Of a stretch of 64,000 bases of DNA, positions 47,792-59,027 are shown piece by piece. Position numbers and translations under genes: made by a program. How positions within the stretch are numbered: position 1 is the stretch's first letter; the number at the start of each line of letters is the position of its first letter. Source of the DNA: Byssothecium circinans (lineage: Eukaryota; Ascomycota; Dothideomycetes; Pleosporales; Massarinaceae); assembly GCA_010015675.1 (NCBI GenBank), contig ML976991.1, positions 228,138 through 292,137 of the forward strand, read 5' to 3'. A model generated the notes under the pieces. That model searched no databases. It was not told where the DNA came from and was given only the letters and a program-made list of their open reading frames with translations.

Positions 47792-48259
47792 AATACAATG
47801 TATAGAAAGTGTGTTGGGTGTTGGGCTGTAACGATAGATATACATGTACTATATGTACCAAAGTTGGACACTGGCATCCTGCACATGCATGCATGGCAAT
47901 TGAAGTTTTATCTGTTTGGTCACTTTTACCATATTCCATTCACCATAAAGATACATTTGTAGCTTGAAGGGGTACCTGCTTAGGGAGGTGAATGATTCGA
48001 GTCCCGAAAATGGACAGAAAGGCAAACATGCAACACGATGTTATCTTCAGGCCAGACGGACGGCAAAACAGGTCGGCCGCTCATCTATCTACATGTATGT
48101 ATCTATTACCAATACCAATACCGTCACGTGTACCGCACCTCACCTAGGCATATGAATGCTCCAACCCATCGCATCCCTCGCCGTCACCAAATCCCAAAGC
48201 CTATACAAATCATACCGATACGCTCATGATCGCCTCGAACCTCAATCATCGTCCAGGGA
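47792..48259. other. Convergent 3' flanks, no gene
   Basis: The stretch lies between the 3' ends of uS2m and the CRAL-TRIO gene. A CACGTG lies near 48125. A TTCGAGTCCC phrase near 47997 recalls a tRNA T-loop, but no matching acceptor stem or A box is present. Confidence 0.4.
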
Positions 48260-50136
48260 TCAGTCAAGGTCATCCGGACTCGTCTCTTGTTCAGCTTTCT
48301 TCGCCTCCGCTGGCGCCGCCTTGGGATAAAACTCCAACTGGCCCTCTGGTCCAATAATCCCCGTGCGATCCCACAGCGACCTAGCCCTAACATACGGATC
48401 CAGTTTCCAGTAATTTCTCCTCAGGTCCTCGGCCACGGCATCTCTCTCTTTTCTCCTGTCTTCCAGGCTCTTTCCCTTTTCGCTGGAGCCTTCAGCAACC
48501 CATTCCAAGATACTCTTCTCGTACCTCCTCACCAACTCCGTGCGCTCACCCTGCACGACATCTCTCTGCGCATCATCTGCCATAAGTTTGTTCTCGCCCT
48601 CTTTCGGCTCCACGTATTCATATGTCCATTTCTCGTCGCCGCCGAGGTCGGTTATGATCTGCGACCTAGGGACGTATTTTTCCAGTTCGTCGACGTTTTT
48701 CACGAAGTGTACTTTGCCGGCTACGACGGGGTCGAGCCAGCCGCGGATGATGTTCCAGATGGCGTTGAAGATCCAGGGGGCTTTGTAGACGAGCACTGTG
48801 CCGAGGGATTCCGGGTAGTTTGCTTCAAAGCATTTGATCATGAATTTTACGGGCGTGTAGTCCATGTTCGCCATGGAGAAGTCGGTCATGTCAAAGACGA
48901 TGGTCTTGGGGAAGGTGGTGATCAGCATGTTTCTTGTTCACATGCTACTATTAAGAGGACGGGAGAACTTACCGCGGTGTCGACGGGAGGCCTAAGAAGC
49001 ATCCTCGCCGTCTCAATCAGATAGACAGTGAAGCGCTCTAGACTGGCCTCGGACTGCTCGCCCGCTCGATGTAACCGCGCGCGCACTACACACAACGGCC
49101 GTCCGTCACTGTCTAACCCGTGTAGAAAGCTCTTGCCCATGCGCATCTGCGCGAGGAAATCTTGACCTTCCTTCTTAACCTTGACATCTTCGCTTTTGCT
49201 GTCTTTTAACGCGGCTTCTTCGCCCTTCTTCATAATGTCGTCGTCCACATGCATTTCCTCCAGTCGCCAATGCATCGTCGAGACCATCATGACGAGCGCT
49301 TTCTCGACGTCCCATTTCCGCGCGCGCAGGAACCGGAGGAGTAGCGCGTCGGGGTGATCGTGCTTGACCATGCTCCAGAACGCCTTCCGCAGGTCTCCGG
49401 GCGATATGTTGGCTATCGCGAGCTTGAACTCCTTGCCTTGACCGTGCTTGTCATCTTCATCCGCTATCGACAATGAACCAATATCAGACGTCGTCGGTGT
49501 CGCAGCGCCGGATGCGGGAGTCGACTCAGCGTCTGCACCCTTCTCGCCCTTGTTCCGCCTGAAAACATGGAGTCTGCCCTTCTTCTCCTTCTTCTCTTTC
49601 TTGCCATCCTTTTCCAGAGTTTCTACCGACGCCGCGACAGAAGGGGTATCCACACCGTTCGACTCCACTGCAGCAGGCTCGTATACTCCAAATACCTTCA
49701 TCGTCATTGTCCATAGTTCGCGCAACTTCCCTTCTTGTTCGGCAGTCAGCGTTCCGGGGCGCCCGGCAGGCGTATTCGGCGCCATGACAAGGTATGAGTC
49801 TGTGAGGGTCGAGGAGTCGAAAGGCGGTGACGTTGCCTGTTTCTCAGTGTTCTCCTCAGCAGTTCGTCGAACTAACGGGAACAAGAGTGCGCCTCCGACA
49901 GCGATACCCAAGATAACAGCAACCGTGTACACACTCGATGCGCTCTGTTTTTCGAGCCTGACCGGTCGGTGGTACGGACGAATATGTGTTCGGGGTTCGA
50001 GGAGGCGGCGACGGCAAGCGGGGAGTGTGAAATGGGGTTGCGACGGGCTGCTACTATATGCTACTAATCGATAGTTTGTGGGTGATGATGCGGTATTGTA
50101 TGCTGCTCGTCTGATTGTAAAGGCACGCAGCCACAT
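48260..50136 (-). CDS. Sec14-like CRAL-TRIO protein with putative targeting N-terminus
   Basis: The lipid-transfer core is clear. The CRAL-TRIO N region has LLLRFLRARKWDVEKALVMM and MHWRLEEMHV, and the cavity region has GRPLCVVRARLHRAGEQS. A GTAAGT to CCAAG intron (about 48907-48970) joins PPVDTA to TIVFDMTDFSMANMDY, then FEANYPESLGTVLVYKAP, WLDPVVAGKVHFV and a charged C-terminal tail. Two starts are plausible. The ATG at 49785 (MAPNTPAGRPGTLTAEQ) gives a cytosolic Sec14-type protein. The ATG at 50136 adds 117 residues: an Arg-rich, acid-free start (MWLRAFTIRRAAYNTASS) and a hydrophobic helix (VYTVAVILGIAVGGALLFPL), like a mitochondrial presequence plus anchor. A Lys/Glu-rich linker precedes the core. 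I chose the longer form, with moderate trust. DAM1 diverges upstream. Confidence 0.85.
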
Positions 50137-50670
50137 ATGAGAGTAGGAGAAGAAGAAGCGGCTGAGGCTTGCTGACTGACGGAAGGCACAGTTCCGTTGC
50201 AGTGCTCCCGTTATTGCAGTAAGGCTGCCCAAAGTGGGAACTCGGCAGGAAGCGGAGGGGCGAAGCGTTCGCGCGAAATGCGAATGGAGGGATTCGCGTA
50301 GGAGGAGTACGTGTGCGGCTTCTGTACTCGTTACGCGACTGCTTGTCAGCAATTGTCCGCGCGGAATTGGACGTTGCGAGAGATGAGATGAGAGTGGATG
50401 ATGTCCGCATTGAGTGTTGAGTGGTCCCATGCCACCACCAATCGTCATTGCCCAATGCCGGTGCCAAGAGCCCCTCCAAAACACGCGCAGTACAATTCAA
50501 CACCGATCCAAACTCCCTCCAACCGTACGACTTGAGACCGAATCGAGTTCAGGAACCATAGCACACGCAACCATTATCCCCAATCTCCCCATGCGATCAA
50601 CATCAGCATAAACAACCACCTCTCCTCATCCTCTCCAAACACCACCCAAACACAACCCATAGATACCACA
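50137..50670. promoter_or_regulatory. Divergent promoter, CRAL-TRIO gene / DAM1
   Basis: About 530 bp between the divergent starts. The DAM1 side is CA/CT-rich (ACCACCTCTCCTCATCC). The minus-strand frame continues open into this region, but its composition looks non-coding. No specific site is assigned. Confidence 0.4.
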
Positions 50671-51426
50671 ATGGCATCGACCACCCCGCCAGCCGCCCCC
50701 CGAACACGCTCCAAATCCCCTCGTTCGCGCCCAACCACGCCTCTCCGCCCCTCGTCCCGCTCCTCTCTCCGCGACAGCGCCTCCCGCGGCCGCGGGCCCT
50801 ACGCGCACTCCACCAACCCGCTCGAAGACCTACAAGACGGCTTCGCGGAGCTCAGCGACGCCATGGCCGACCTGGAGCAGAACCTTGTACAGCTGCAGCT
50901 AATGCACGAGAGTCTTGCACGATTCAGTGAGAGCTTTGCTGCGTTCTTGTATGGGTTGAATATGAATGCTTTTTGTGTGGATTTTCCCGAGGTAGGTAAA
51001 AGCATAGTTATACATATATATAATACCCCCATTCTCTTGAGGAGTGGAGAGAAAAGGAGACAATGCTGACGAGGGGAAATGTTATCACAGGCTCCAATCC
51101 CCGAATCCTTCAAGCGCCCGCAGAACAATCCCTGGAACAACACAGCAGACTTCTCCTCGTCGATGAACCGCGCGGAACCGGATATGGAGGCCACATTCCT
51201 CACCACAGATACTTCGTTTGTCGAGAACCCGCCGAGCAGTAAAGTGAGCTCCAAGTTCCAGACTCCGGCCGCGCCTGTTACTCCGGCGCCGACGAGGGGG
51301 AGAGGGAGAGGAGGGATACCGAGGGCGGGGGGTAGGGGTGGGATTCCGACGAGAGGGGGTGCGACGAGGGGGGCGAGGGGGAGTGGGATTGCCAGGGGTA
51401 GGGCACGGGGGAGGGGTGCGGTGTAG
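50671..51426 (+). CDS. DAM1: DASH complex subunit Dam1
   Basis: Dam1 belongs to the DASH ring that couples kinetochores to microtubules. After a Ser/Thr/Pro/Arg-rich start, the conserved block reads NPLEDLQDGFAELSDAMADL, EQNLVQLQLMHESLARFSES and FAAFLYGLNMNAFCVDFPE. A GTAGGT to CACAG intron (about 50991-51091) leads to APIPESFKRP. The C-terminus is a strongly Arg/Gly-rich tail (GRGRGGIPRAGGRGG and more), ending ARGRGAV. The tail is coded by purine-rich DNA (GGGGGAGAGGGAGAGGAGGG type). The gene diverges from the CRAL-TRIO gene. Confidence 0.92.
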
Positions 51427-52043
51427 AAGGATGATGATATGGAGTGCATTAGGAGGGATGATGGAGCGGAGTGGATAGGTTCAAGAGGGATGTATATGGC
51501 TGTGAGTTATGGAAGGGATACCCTGCAAGACGCGGATGCGCAGTAGGAGACAAGAACTTGTCACACCTGTACAGGAAAACCATCACAATCAAGAGCACAG
51601 TAAAGTCATTGACTCAAAATCATCAATTTCTAAACCACTCACTCATCCGCTCATTACAGTCAGAGCCCCCCCCCCCCCAAATACCAGGCTTCAGAACAAC
51701 ATTATCATTACCACTCCCGACGCATACGCAAATGCGGCAAACCAAGCAACCCCTGATATTCGCTGGTCGCCGTACAAAAAACGAGGGGGGTATCATAACA
51801 AGTTCCAAAAGGCTGCCGAAAAGAATAAAGGACATCTAGTGAGAGTATAAGTCCGAACAAGAAAGGTGGGTATCGAATATGGGAATGGGTCATGGGGTAC
51901 TCCAAGGCTATACTTAGATGCAACGGTAGGAGAAGAAACATGCGTAGGGGAGGAGAGGGGTTGCAGCAGGCAAGCTGCGCATATTGTAGGACCAGGACCA
52001 ACACCGGGGCAGCCTCGCGATGGTGCTCCAGCACCAGCACCAT
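51427..52043. other. Convergent 3' flanks with a poly-C run
   Basis: No gene is seen between DAM1 and the Ytp1-family gene. An uninterrupted run of about 12 C lies near 51667-51679, a site prone to length errors in sequencing. Confidence 0.45.
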
Positions 52044-53969
52044 CTAAGCCAATGCTCCAGCGTTGTATTTGGCGAAGCGACTTGCGCTTTCATGACGGGT
52101 AGCCCATCCCTTAACAGCGACCAGCACGACGGTCCACGCCATGAGGAGCGCAACAAGACCCATGGTGACTGTAAACGTAAACATGGCGTCGAGATTATAC
52201 GATTCCAGCGCAGCGACGGTGTCCTTGTTGCTGACCATGAAGGTTATACCTCCAGCAATGAGACAAAAAGACGTAATGACTTCAGTGGGCGGGCGCGAGG
52301 GAAGGTGCGAAGTAGGCGGTGAGATGTACAGGGTGATATAGGTAAGAGCACGGGCGAGCGCGAAGCCCATGAACATGGTACCCCATTGTGTGTGGATCAT
52401 GGTGGAGAGCATCGAGGCTTGGTGGTGGGAGCTCATCATCTTTCCCAAAAGCAGGATGATGAGGCCGGGCATGGGGTTCATGGAGATGTGGTATTGGCGC
52501 GGTTGCTGCCACGTCTCGTCGTTTGACTGCGACGGTGGCTGCGCGGAGAGGACTGCATTGTTGAGCAGTTCGCGCACTTTGGTGGATTCGATGATCATGC
52601 CCAACTAGGAAGGAACAGTTAGTATGGTGACATTAAGGTGATAGAGACAAGAAGGATGACTCACCAGACCGCCGCCAAAGAACATGACAGAGATGGAAAC
52701 ATGCTCCAAGTCCTGTGCAGTCCATGCATCGCCCCAAGCAGCAAGGTGTTCCAAGAAGACGTTGCTGCAGCCGTAAAGGAAAATTACAAACGATTCGGTG
52801 AACTCGGCAGATGGTAGCGCCGCGCGCCGGCCCACTACCTCCGTTGTGGGCTTCAGGTTCCACGCCCACCCACAATCAGCAAACGCCCCCATCCATCGAC
52901 CCAAAGTGAGCAGTCCGTATCCGAAGAAGATGCCTCCTTTGACGTAGTGGGCGAGGACGTTGAAAATTGCGCCTCCGTGCTGGTAGGAATCGTCAGCCTT
53001 TGTTCACTTCACATACTGTTAGGAAGACCTACCCCGATACCGCCATACACTACAGTGCCGGAAGTAATTGCCACGAAGCCTTGGATGAGGATAGTGCGTT
53101 CGATAACGATGTAGAAGAATCGAAGGAATTTCAATGGTTTTCCGACGGCGAATCGAGCGACTTTGTGCGAGAAGAACCTGTCAACGGCGGTGCCATTCAA
53201 GAAGCCGCGCTTCTCAGCCTCGCCATCGAATTCGTCTTCCTCATCCTGGTTGTACTTTGAAGTCTGACCGATGAAGTGTTGTTGCTCTTCCGACTCGACG
53301 CTGGGCGACCTCGAGTGGCCGAAGAGGGACGCCGAATTGCGCTCAGTGCCCTGTCCCGAGTCGTTGGACCATCGGTACATGTCAGGAAGTCGCGCATCTT
53401 GAACGCGCTGGTACCTAGCCATGTTCGCTGCATTGAGTTGATCGCCAGTTTGATCCTCCGTGGAAGCCGTCTTGGTGCGTCCAGCGTAGACCTGGACTAG
53501 TGCCATGAAAACCCATGCGGAGGAGATCCAGGTTATGATCCATCCTGTCTTGCCGTGGGCGTTGTTCTCGTACAGTTCTGGAGTTTGGTGGTTGTAGACG
53601 AGACCGAGAACCAGCGCAAGTGCGTTGACGATGAGGAAGACAAATTGAGAAGCAAGAGCTTGCCGCGAGCGAGCAATGCTCAGCATCACACCTGAAAGAG
53701 TTAGCTTACTGGAAAATGCAATGTGTTATGGGTAGCTTACCGACTGGCAGCACCACGACCCAAGCCAGGATTTCCAGGCCAATATGCCAGTACATCAGGG
53801 TCGCATGCTCCGAGAGACTCCAGTAGCTTCTTGGCACACCATTGTCCTCTACCGTATCCATGGGATCCATGGGCGCATCGCTGTGGTCGTCCCCATGAGC
53901 GGCTGTTAGAGGAAGAGCTCCTAGCAGAAGCGCCGCAGTTGCTAGAGTGAGCAGCCGCGCCCTCGACAT
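52044..53969 (-). CDS. Ytp1-family multi-pass membrane protein
   Basis: The start MSRARLLTLATAALLLGALP is a signal peptide, followed by a His/Asp-rich AHGDDHSDAPMDPMD segment. Membrane segments follow, in order: YWHIGLEILAWVVVLPV, FVFLIVNALALVLGLVYNHQ, WIITWISSAWVFMALVQVYA, then a loop rich in Ser, Glu and Asp. Next come FYIVIERTILIQGFVAITSG, HGGAIFNVLAHYVKGGIFFGYG, FVIFLYGCSNVFLEH, HISMNPMPGLIILLLGKMMS and terminal helices. Three introns join these: GTAAGC near 53748, GTAGGT near 53034, and GTGAGT near 52665. This order, including the late His-rich HHQASMLSTMIHTQWG, fits the fungal DUF2427/Ytp1 family, whose biochemical function is not known. Confidence 0.88.
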
Positions 53970-56306
53970 GTGTGATAGTTTTCGTCTCTAGGTATGCGGG
54001 ATGGAAGACTGAACCTGTAGGGTGCAGGGGAGAAATGCTATGAAGGCGCAAAGAAGATGTGGAAGCTGCCTAAAGGACTTCGAAGCTCTATATTAGTGAT
54101 TGAAAAACAGCCACCTATTCGCTGTCAACTGAGCCAAGGTTGGACGAGGTAAGCATGGGACTTATGCATGTCCGGATGGACCGGAGACAGCATGGCACAG
54201 GCAGAGGCACAGGCACAGGCAGCGATATCATGAGAGACCTTTTTGTAAGCACCGACCATTTTGCTGTTTCGATCCGCGACTTCTGGCGATGCCTGTGACG
54301 GCTTTTGCGGTGGGTCGCCCTAGCCACTTTGGGACTCTACCCACGATATCATCATACAGTACCATCACATCCAGCAGTGCCAGATGCCCGATGCTAGATG
54401 CTTCCGGGTCGCCGTGTCGCCGTATAGCTTTGTTGCCAGTTGTCATATCCGTCAGCGCGCTTCCCTGCCGATTCTACACTGACAAAGAGAGGCGGGCGGG
54501 GCAGCAGTCCTTTGATGAGGCGTGGCATGCATCTTCGGCCCAGCTTGCCGAGCGTGCCACAGAGCTCTCATCGTATTATTGTTGGCGAGGAAGAAAAGAT
54601 TAGATGCCGCCGATGCGCCCCGAGTTGAGCTGGCTGCATACCACAGTACGTTCACTTTACGGTTGCATGGCGTCAAGCTTTTCGATCCGCGATATCTCGT
54701 CCGAAGAGCGGTGCTGCTGCCCCCCGTCTGTGGACCGTGGACCGTGGCACGCGTGGACGATGGGTGTCATCAGCGATCGACGTCACGCTCCCGCCGTGTT
54801 GCGCGCATTTAAGCTTTTTTGGCGGCTCGGCGGGCGCTATCCGAACTGGCAGAGCTGCTGACTGTGTCCACTATGTCCAAGTGTTGGAATCCACTGCATC
54901 ATCCGTTCCGGGCACTTCCGGAGGATGCAATCTTGCTTGGAAGACTACCACTTGAAGTCAAGTTCTGAAGAAGATCTGGCACAAATCTGCAGATAGAACA
55001 TGAAGAAGTGCACTTCTAGACAGCCTCATTCTTGTTTGACGCGTAGTCTCAGCTGCAAACCGACCTCCCACACGAGCAAGAGTTATGCGTTTCGACAACT
55101 AGGTGCCTAAAAGCCTCCCACATGACTCACTGTACGAACCCGTAGCCCAGAGTCATCCTGCGCTGATGAATAATGTGGTGTGTTAGCGCCGCAGACTTTG
55201 CAGCCTTTTCCAACGTCGTTCGGAAAAGCATGGCATTTGTCAAGTTTTGCATCACGAGCAAGGATGACGGCGTGCGAAATGCGAATAATACGTGCAAATA
55301 CTGTCATTATATGACGAAACCGCAGCACCTACCACTGCCTATCCATCAAAGTATGAATCAAAAAGCTTACTCACTTGGCGTGTTACTACGCAGAACTTCA
55401 CGAGGCTTTGGAATACAAAGATATCAAATCCCTGGCCCATCAGCCACCGACCTTCGGCAGGCTGACCCACCTGCAGCACAACCTGGTTAAGAGAACAGGG
55501 GTTCTTGCGTTCCGGCGAACAGACAAGTTCCCGCTCGGGCACTATTATTCACCACTCTGTTTACCGCCGTGCAGTCACCAGACCATCACGCGAACTTTAT
55601 ATTGACCTCTTCAAGGAAAAGGAACTGCTTACCCCGCTCGTTTGAGCACAAAATTCCCATCGACTATCCGACCCTCCGAAAGCGCTCTTTACAACCTCTC
55701 CGGCTTTGGCAAAGAAATCCCCGGCTCATATAATGCGATTGGCTGCTCAGTGTGCGTTCACCGCTCGGGAGAACATCTTACAACTCCTGAGCGTGGCCCA
55801 CATGAGACTGTCAACTCTTGACCAGTCACGCGATTGAAACAATTCGCCGCACACTAAAAAACTTCAGCTCATGTTTACCTACATCCAACGAAGCCCTTTT
55901 AACCTCTTCCTACTCCTATGTAAAACAGCAGGCTTAGCTTTACAATTCTATATTTTGTTAAAGTTAAAAGAGGGTAATCAACGTATTAGTTATGGTGGGT
56001 GGTCTTCAGTGAGAGAGTAATATGTGTGCGGGGAATTCTTTCAACCGCGTGCCAGTTCATTTAGTCTCTGATCAGGATTGCTTAATCATAATGCCAACAC
56101 CAGCTTATGTATATGTGTCAGGGAATAAGCATGTCGACTGTTCTGGTTCAGACCCGCGTCAACACGCACCGGTTGGACAGCTTACAATGGAGGCTATTTA
56201 GATTTCTTCTTGTCAACCACTCTAAGGAGAGGAACTCCACGAAACGGAATGCTGTAATGATACTACAACATCTCTTTGACCCATAGGTAGACAGAGGTAG
56301 GTATGT
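53970..56306. other. Intergenic region, no supported gene
   Basis: About 2.3 kb. It contains a GCACAGGCA-type tandem repeat near 54196-54220 and GTGGACCGTGGACCGTGG near 54732-54749. Between about 55900 and 55980 there is an AT-rich patch with partial mirror arms (CCCTTTTAAC and GTTAAAAGAGGG), possibly an element remnant. No domain-bearing frame was found. Confidence 0.4.
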
Positions 56307-57296
56307 CTATGCAACTCTCAACACGACCTTTCCCCTCGCATGCCGCCCTTCCAGTCTCTCAAAGGCTTCCTTGAACTGCTCCAACTCAAACACACTATCC
56401 ACCACAGCCCTACACTTCGCCTGCTCGATCAACTTCGTCACTTCACCAAGTTGCTCCCCATTAGGTTCCACAATGAACCACACACCCTCAACACCCTCCG
56501 CTATCCCATCACCAGGTTTCTTCGGATTCGGAGGTTCAGCAACACTGATGACTTTACAAAAATTCCTCGCACACTTCCATGCATCTGCCAGCGTCTGTCC
56601 TCCAATGCAATCAAGCACAACATCGAAACCCCGACTTTCTCTGTCCTGCCCGACCCACTCGAGGAGATCCGTCTTTCGGTAGTCTAGGACATTGTCGGCA
56701 CCCAGACTCTTCACGAAGTCGACATTGGAAGTTCCACAGGTACCCACGACTTCAGCGACGCCTGCATGATGAGCAAGCTGAACGCCCCAGATCCCAACAC
56801 CTCCGGAAGCAGCAGTGATCAAAACGCGTTTCCCGGCATTGCTCCCCTTTTCTCCTCCCTCCCCAGGGGCTTTCAGACCACCGTGTAGGAAAAGCGCCTG
56901 CCACGCGCTCAACGCGCTCAACGGCACACTAGCAGCCTCTTCCCACCCCAACCCCTTCGGCTTCAACGCCATTTCCGTCTCTTGCCCGACACTAACCTCT
57001 CTCGCATTCCCCTTCCACGTAAACGTCGTAAAACCGTAGACTTCATCCCCAGGTTTGAACCTGTAACTCCCTTGTGCGATGGGGACCGAGATCACTTCCC
57101 CCGCGAGATCGAAACCGGGGACGGAGTTCTCGGGGACGAGGGGCTCGGGCCAGGTCAACTCGTCGCGGGTTAGGGCCGTGGCTTTGGGACGGATGAGGTA
57201 GCCGGTTGGGTGTTCAGTTGGTGTTGGTGCGGGGTGCGAAGGGTCGAGGGTGAGGGTAAGGGGGTCTTTGGGGTTGGAGCGGATAACGGCGCGCAT
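56307..57296 (-). CDS. Zinc-independent medium-chain reductase (quinone oxidoreductase-like)
   Basis: The single-exon product is 329 residues, normal for the family. The N-terminal GroES-like domain shows RPKATALTRDELTWPEP, VPGFDLAGEVI and FKPGDEVYGFTTF. The cofactor domain has AASVPLSALSAWQALF, then the NAD(P)H-binding ITAASGGVGIWGVQLAHHAG and VGTCGTSNVDFVKSLGADNV with DVVLDCIGG. The end is HARGKVVLRVA. The structural zinc Cys cluster of classical alcohol dehydrogenases is absent. This type reduces quinones or activated alkenes; the substrate here is unknown. It diverges from a glutathione transferase across about 750 bp. Confidence 0.9.
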   Translation of the reverse strand: MRAVIRSNPKDPLTLTLDPSHPAPTPTEHPTGYLIRPKATALTRDELTWPEPLVPENSVPGFDLAGEVISVPIAQGSYRFKPGDEVYGFTTFTWKGNAREVSVGQETEMALKPKGLGWEEAASVPLSALSAWQALFLHGGLKAPGEGGEKGSNAGKRVLITAASGGVGIWGVQLAHHAGVAEVVGTCGTSNVDFVKSLGADNVLDYRKTDLLEWVGQDRESRGFDVVLDCIGGQTLADAWKCARNFCKVISVAEPPNPKKPGDGIAEGVEGVWFIVEPNGEQLGEVTKLIEQAKCRAVVDSVFELEQFKEAFERLEGRHARGKVVLRVA

Positions 57297-58048
57297 TTTT
57301 TTTCTTTTTTTGGGAGTTTTGCTGAGGGATGGGATGTGGTGAGGCGTGGTGTTGAGGAGGGTTGGTATGGGGGATGTGTTTTGGTCTTTTTATGAGCGGT
57401 GAGTGTCTTTATATTGACGAAATCCTGTGGTTCATTTACACAAAGCAAAAACCCGAACACTCACTTCATACCATGCAGCGCGGAATAAGTGCTCGTATCA
57501 TAGTATGAAATATGCTTATTAATTATTAAAAATGGTTGCACTGCGCTGACTGGCTTTGTGTACTTGATGGAAGTTGAGTAATTGGATGTCGGGGACTCGG
57601 TGACTCGGTCTCTCGCTGTTGAGGTAGTCCCAGCGCTCTTATCCAGGTCCAGAAGAGAGGAAGGTGTCTTTGGCGATTTAATATATCGGATGAAGTTTTG
57701 AAGCAAGGTGGCGAACATGTTGGCGCAATTTTGTCATTGGCCGTGATTGCTGTCCTCGCGTGGTACTGACAGGTGGGGTATATTTCCTTCTCCGCTGTCC
57801 GCAGATGTAGAGGAGAGCTTCCCCGCTTGCGTCATAGAGACGACTCACCGACGACATGAGGTCGTACCAAACGTCAGGGCAATACTCAATTGCGTGATGA
57901 CATAGACACCAAGAATCAATATCTTTTCTACTCATAATCAGCGCCAATCTTGCTTTTCTCCCTCCGGAAGATTCAAAGGAACTTTACTCGATTGTTTGAC
58001 TTCAAGTCATAGGGTACATCACAGCAGCGATTAATTAAACAACAAACC
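57297..58048. promoter_or_regulatory. Divergent promoter, reductase / glutathione transferase
   Basis: About 750 bp between divergent starts. It includes GACTCGGTGACTCGGT near 57593-57608 (two GACTCGGT copies) and an AT-rich palindromic stretch near 57508-57527 (TTATTAATTATTAA). No gene is supported. Confidence 0.4.
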
Positions 58049-58923
58049 ATGGGGAAAGACCACCCAGACGCCGACCTCCACCCCGAAGCCACGGGCCTCG
58101 CAAGCCTCACCGTCAAAGTAACCTCCCCTCACCCATCACCTTTCTCACCCTCCCCTAACACACCACCCTAACATACAAACCACAGGCACACTCCGCCCCA
58201 CACAGCCTAAAACTCTACTCCGGCTGGTTCTGCCCCTTCGTCCAACGCGTCTGGATCCTCCTCGAAGAAAAGAAAATCCAATACCAATACCTCGAAGTGA
58301 ACCCGTACTACAAGCCCGCCTCGCTCCTCTCTCTCAACCCGCGCGGTCTCGTCCCCACGCTCGAATACGACAACAAGCCCCTCTACGAAAGCACCGTCCT
58401 CTGTGAATTCCTCGAAGAAGCCTTCCCGGATCACAGTCCGCGCGCGCTGCCCGAGGATCCGTATGAGAGGGCAAGGGCGAGGATCTGGATCGGGTTTGTG
58501 GGGTCCAGGGTGATCCCCGCGTATCATCGGTTTTTGCAGGGGCAGGGTGATGTGGGGGAGCAGAGGGAGGAGTTTCTGGGGCATTTGAAAGAATTTACGC
58601 GGGAGATGGATGGGGAGGGGCCTTTTTTTATGGGGAAGGAGTTTGGCATGGTGGATATTGTAATGGCGCCTTGGGCGCTGAGGTTGTGGGTGTTTGACCA
58701 TTTCAAGGGCGGGTTGGGGGTGCCAGATAAGGGGAAGGGTGGGGAGGATGAGGAGGTTTGGGAGAGGTGGAGGGTTTGGGCTGAGGCGGTGGGGAGTAGG
58801 AAGAGTGTGCTTGAGACGATGAGTGAGAGGGAGCATTATTTGCCCATTTATCAGCGGTATGCGGATAATACGGCGCAGAGTGAATTGGCAAAAGCTATAA
58901 GGAAGGGGAGGGGTGTGCCGTGA
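58049..58923 (+). CDS. Glutathione S-transferase, omega-like
   Basis: Exon 1 codes MGKDHPDADLHPEATGLASL. A GTAACC to CCACAG intron (about 58118-58185) leads to AHSAPHSLKLYSGWFCPFVQ. The CPF motif puts a Cys at the thiol-active position, as in omega-type transferases, which act as thiol transferases or reductases rather than classical conjugators. The thioredoxin-fold domain continues NPRGLVPTLEYDNKPLYEST with the cis-Pro VPTL and the glutathione-contacting E-S-T, then VLCEFLEEAFPD. The helical C-terminal domain has RARIWIGFVGSRVIPAYHRF and FGMVDIVMAPWALRLWVFDH. The product is about 268 residues. It diverges from the medium-chain reductase. Confidence 0.92.
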
Positions 58924-59027
58924 TTTGGTTTAGATGGATTGTGTTGGTGTGGAATAGTTGATCTATTATCCGGGGTGATGGAGGCGGCTTTCCTCAGAAG
59001 AATTTCATGTTTTCTTTTTCATCTCAT

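Noticed and set aside
47940..48010. tRNA-like T-loop phrase TTCGAGTCCC
   Set aside because: No pairing acceptor stem, no proper A box and no anticodon arm at the expected distance.
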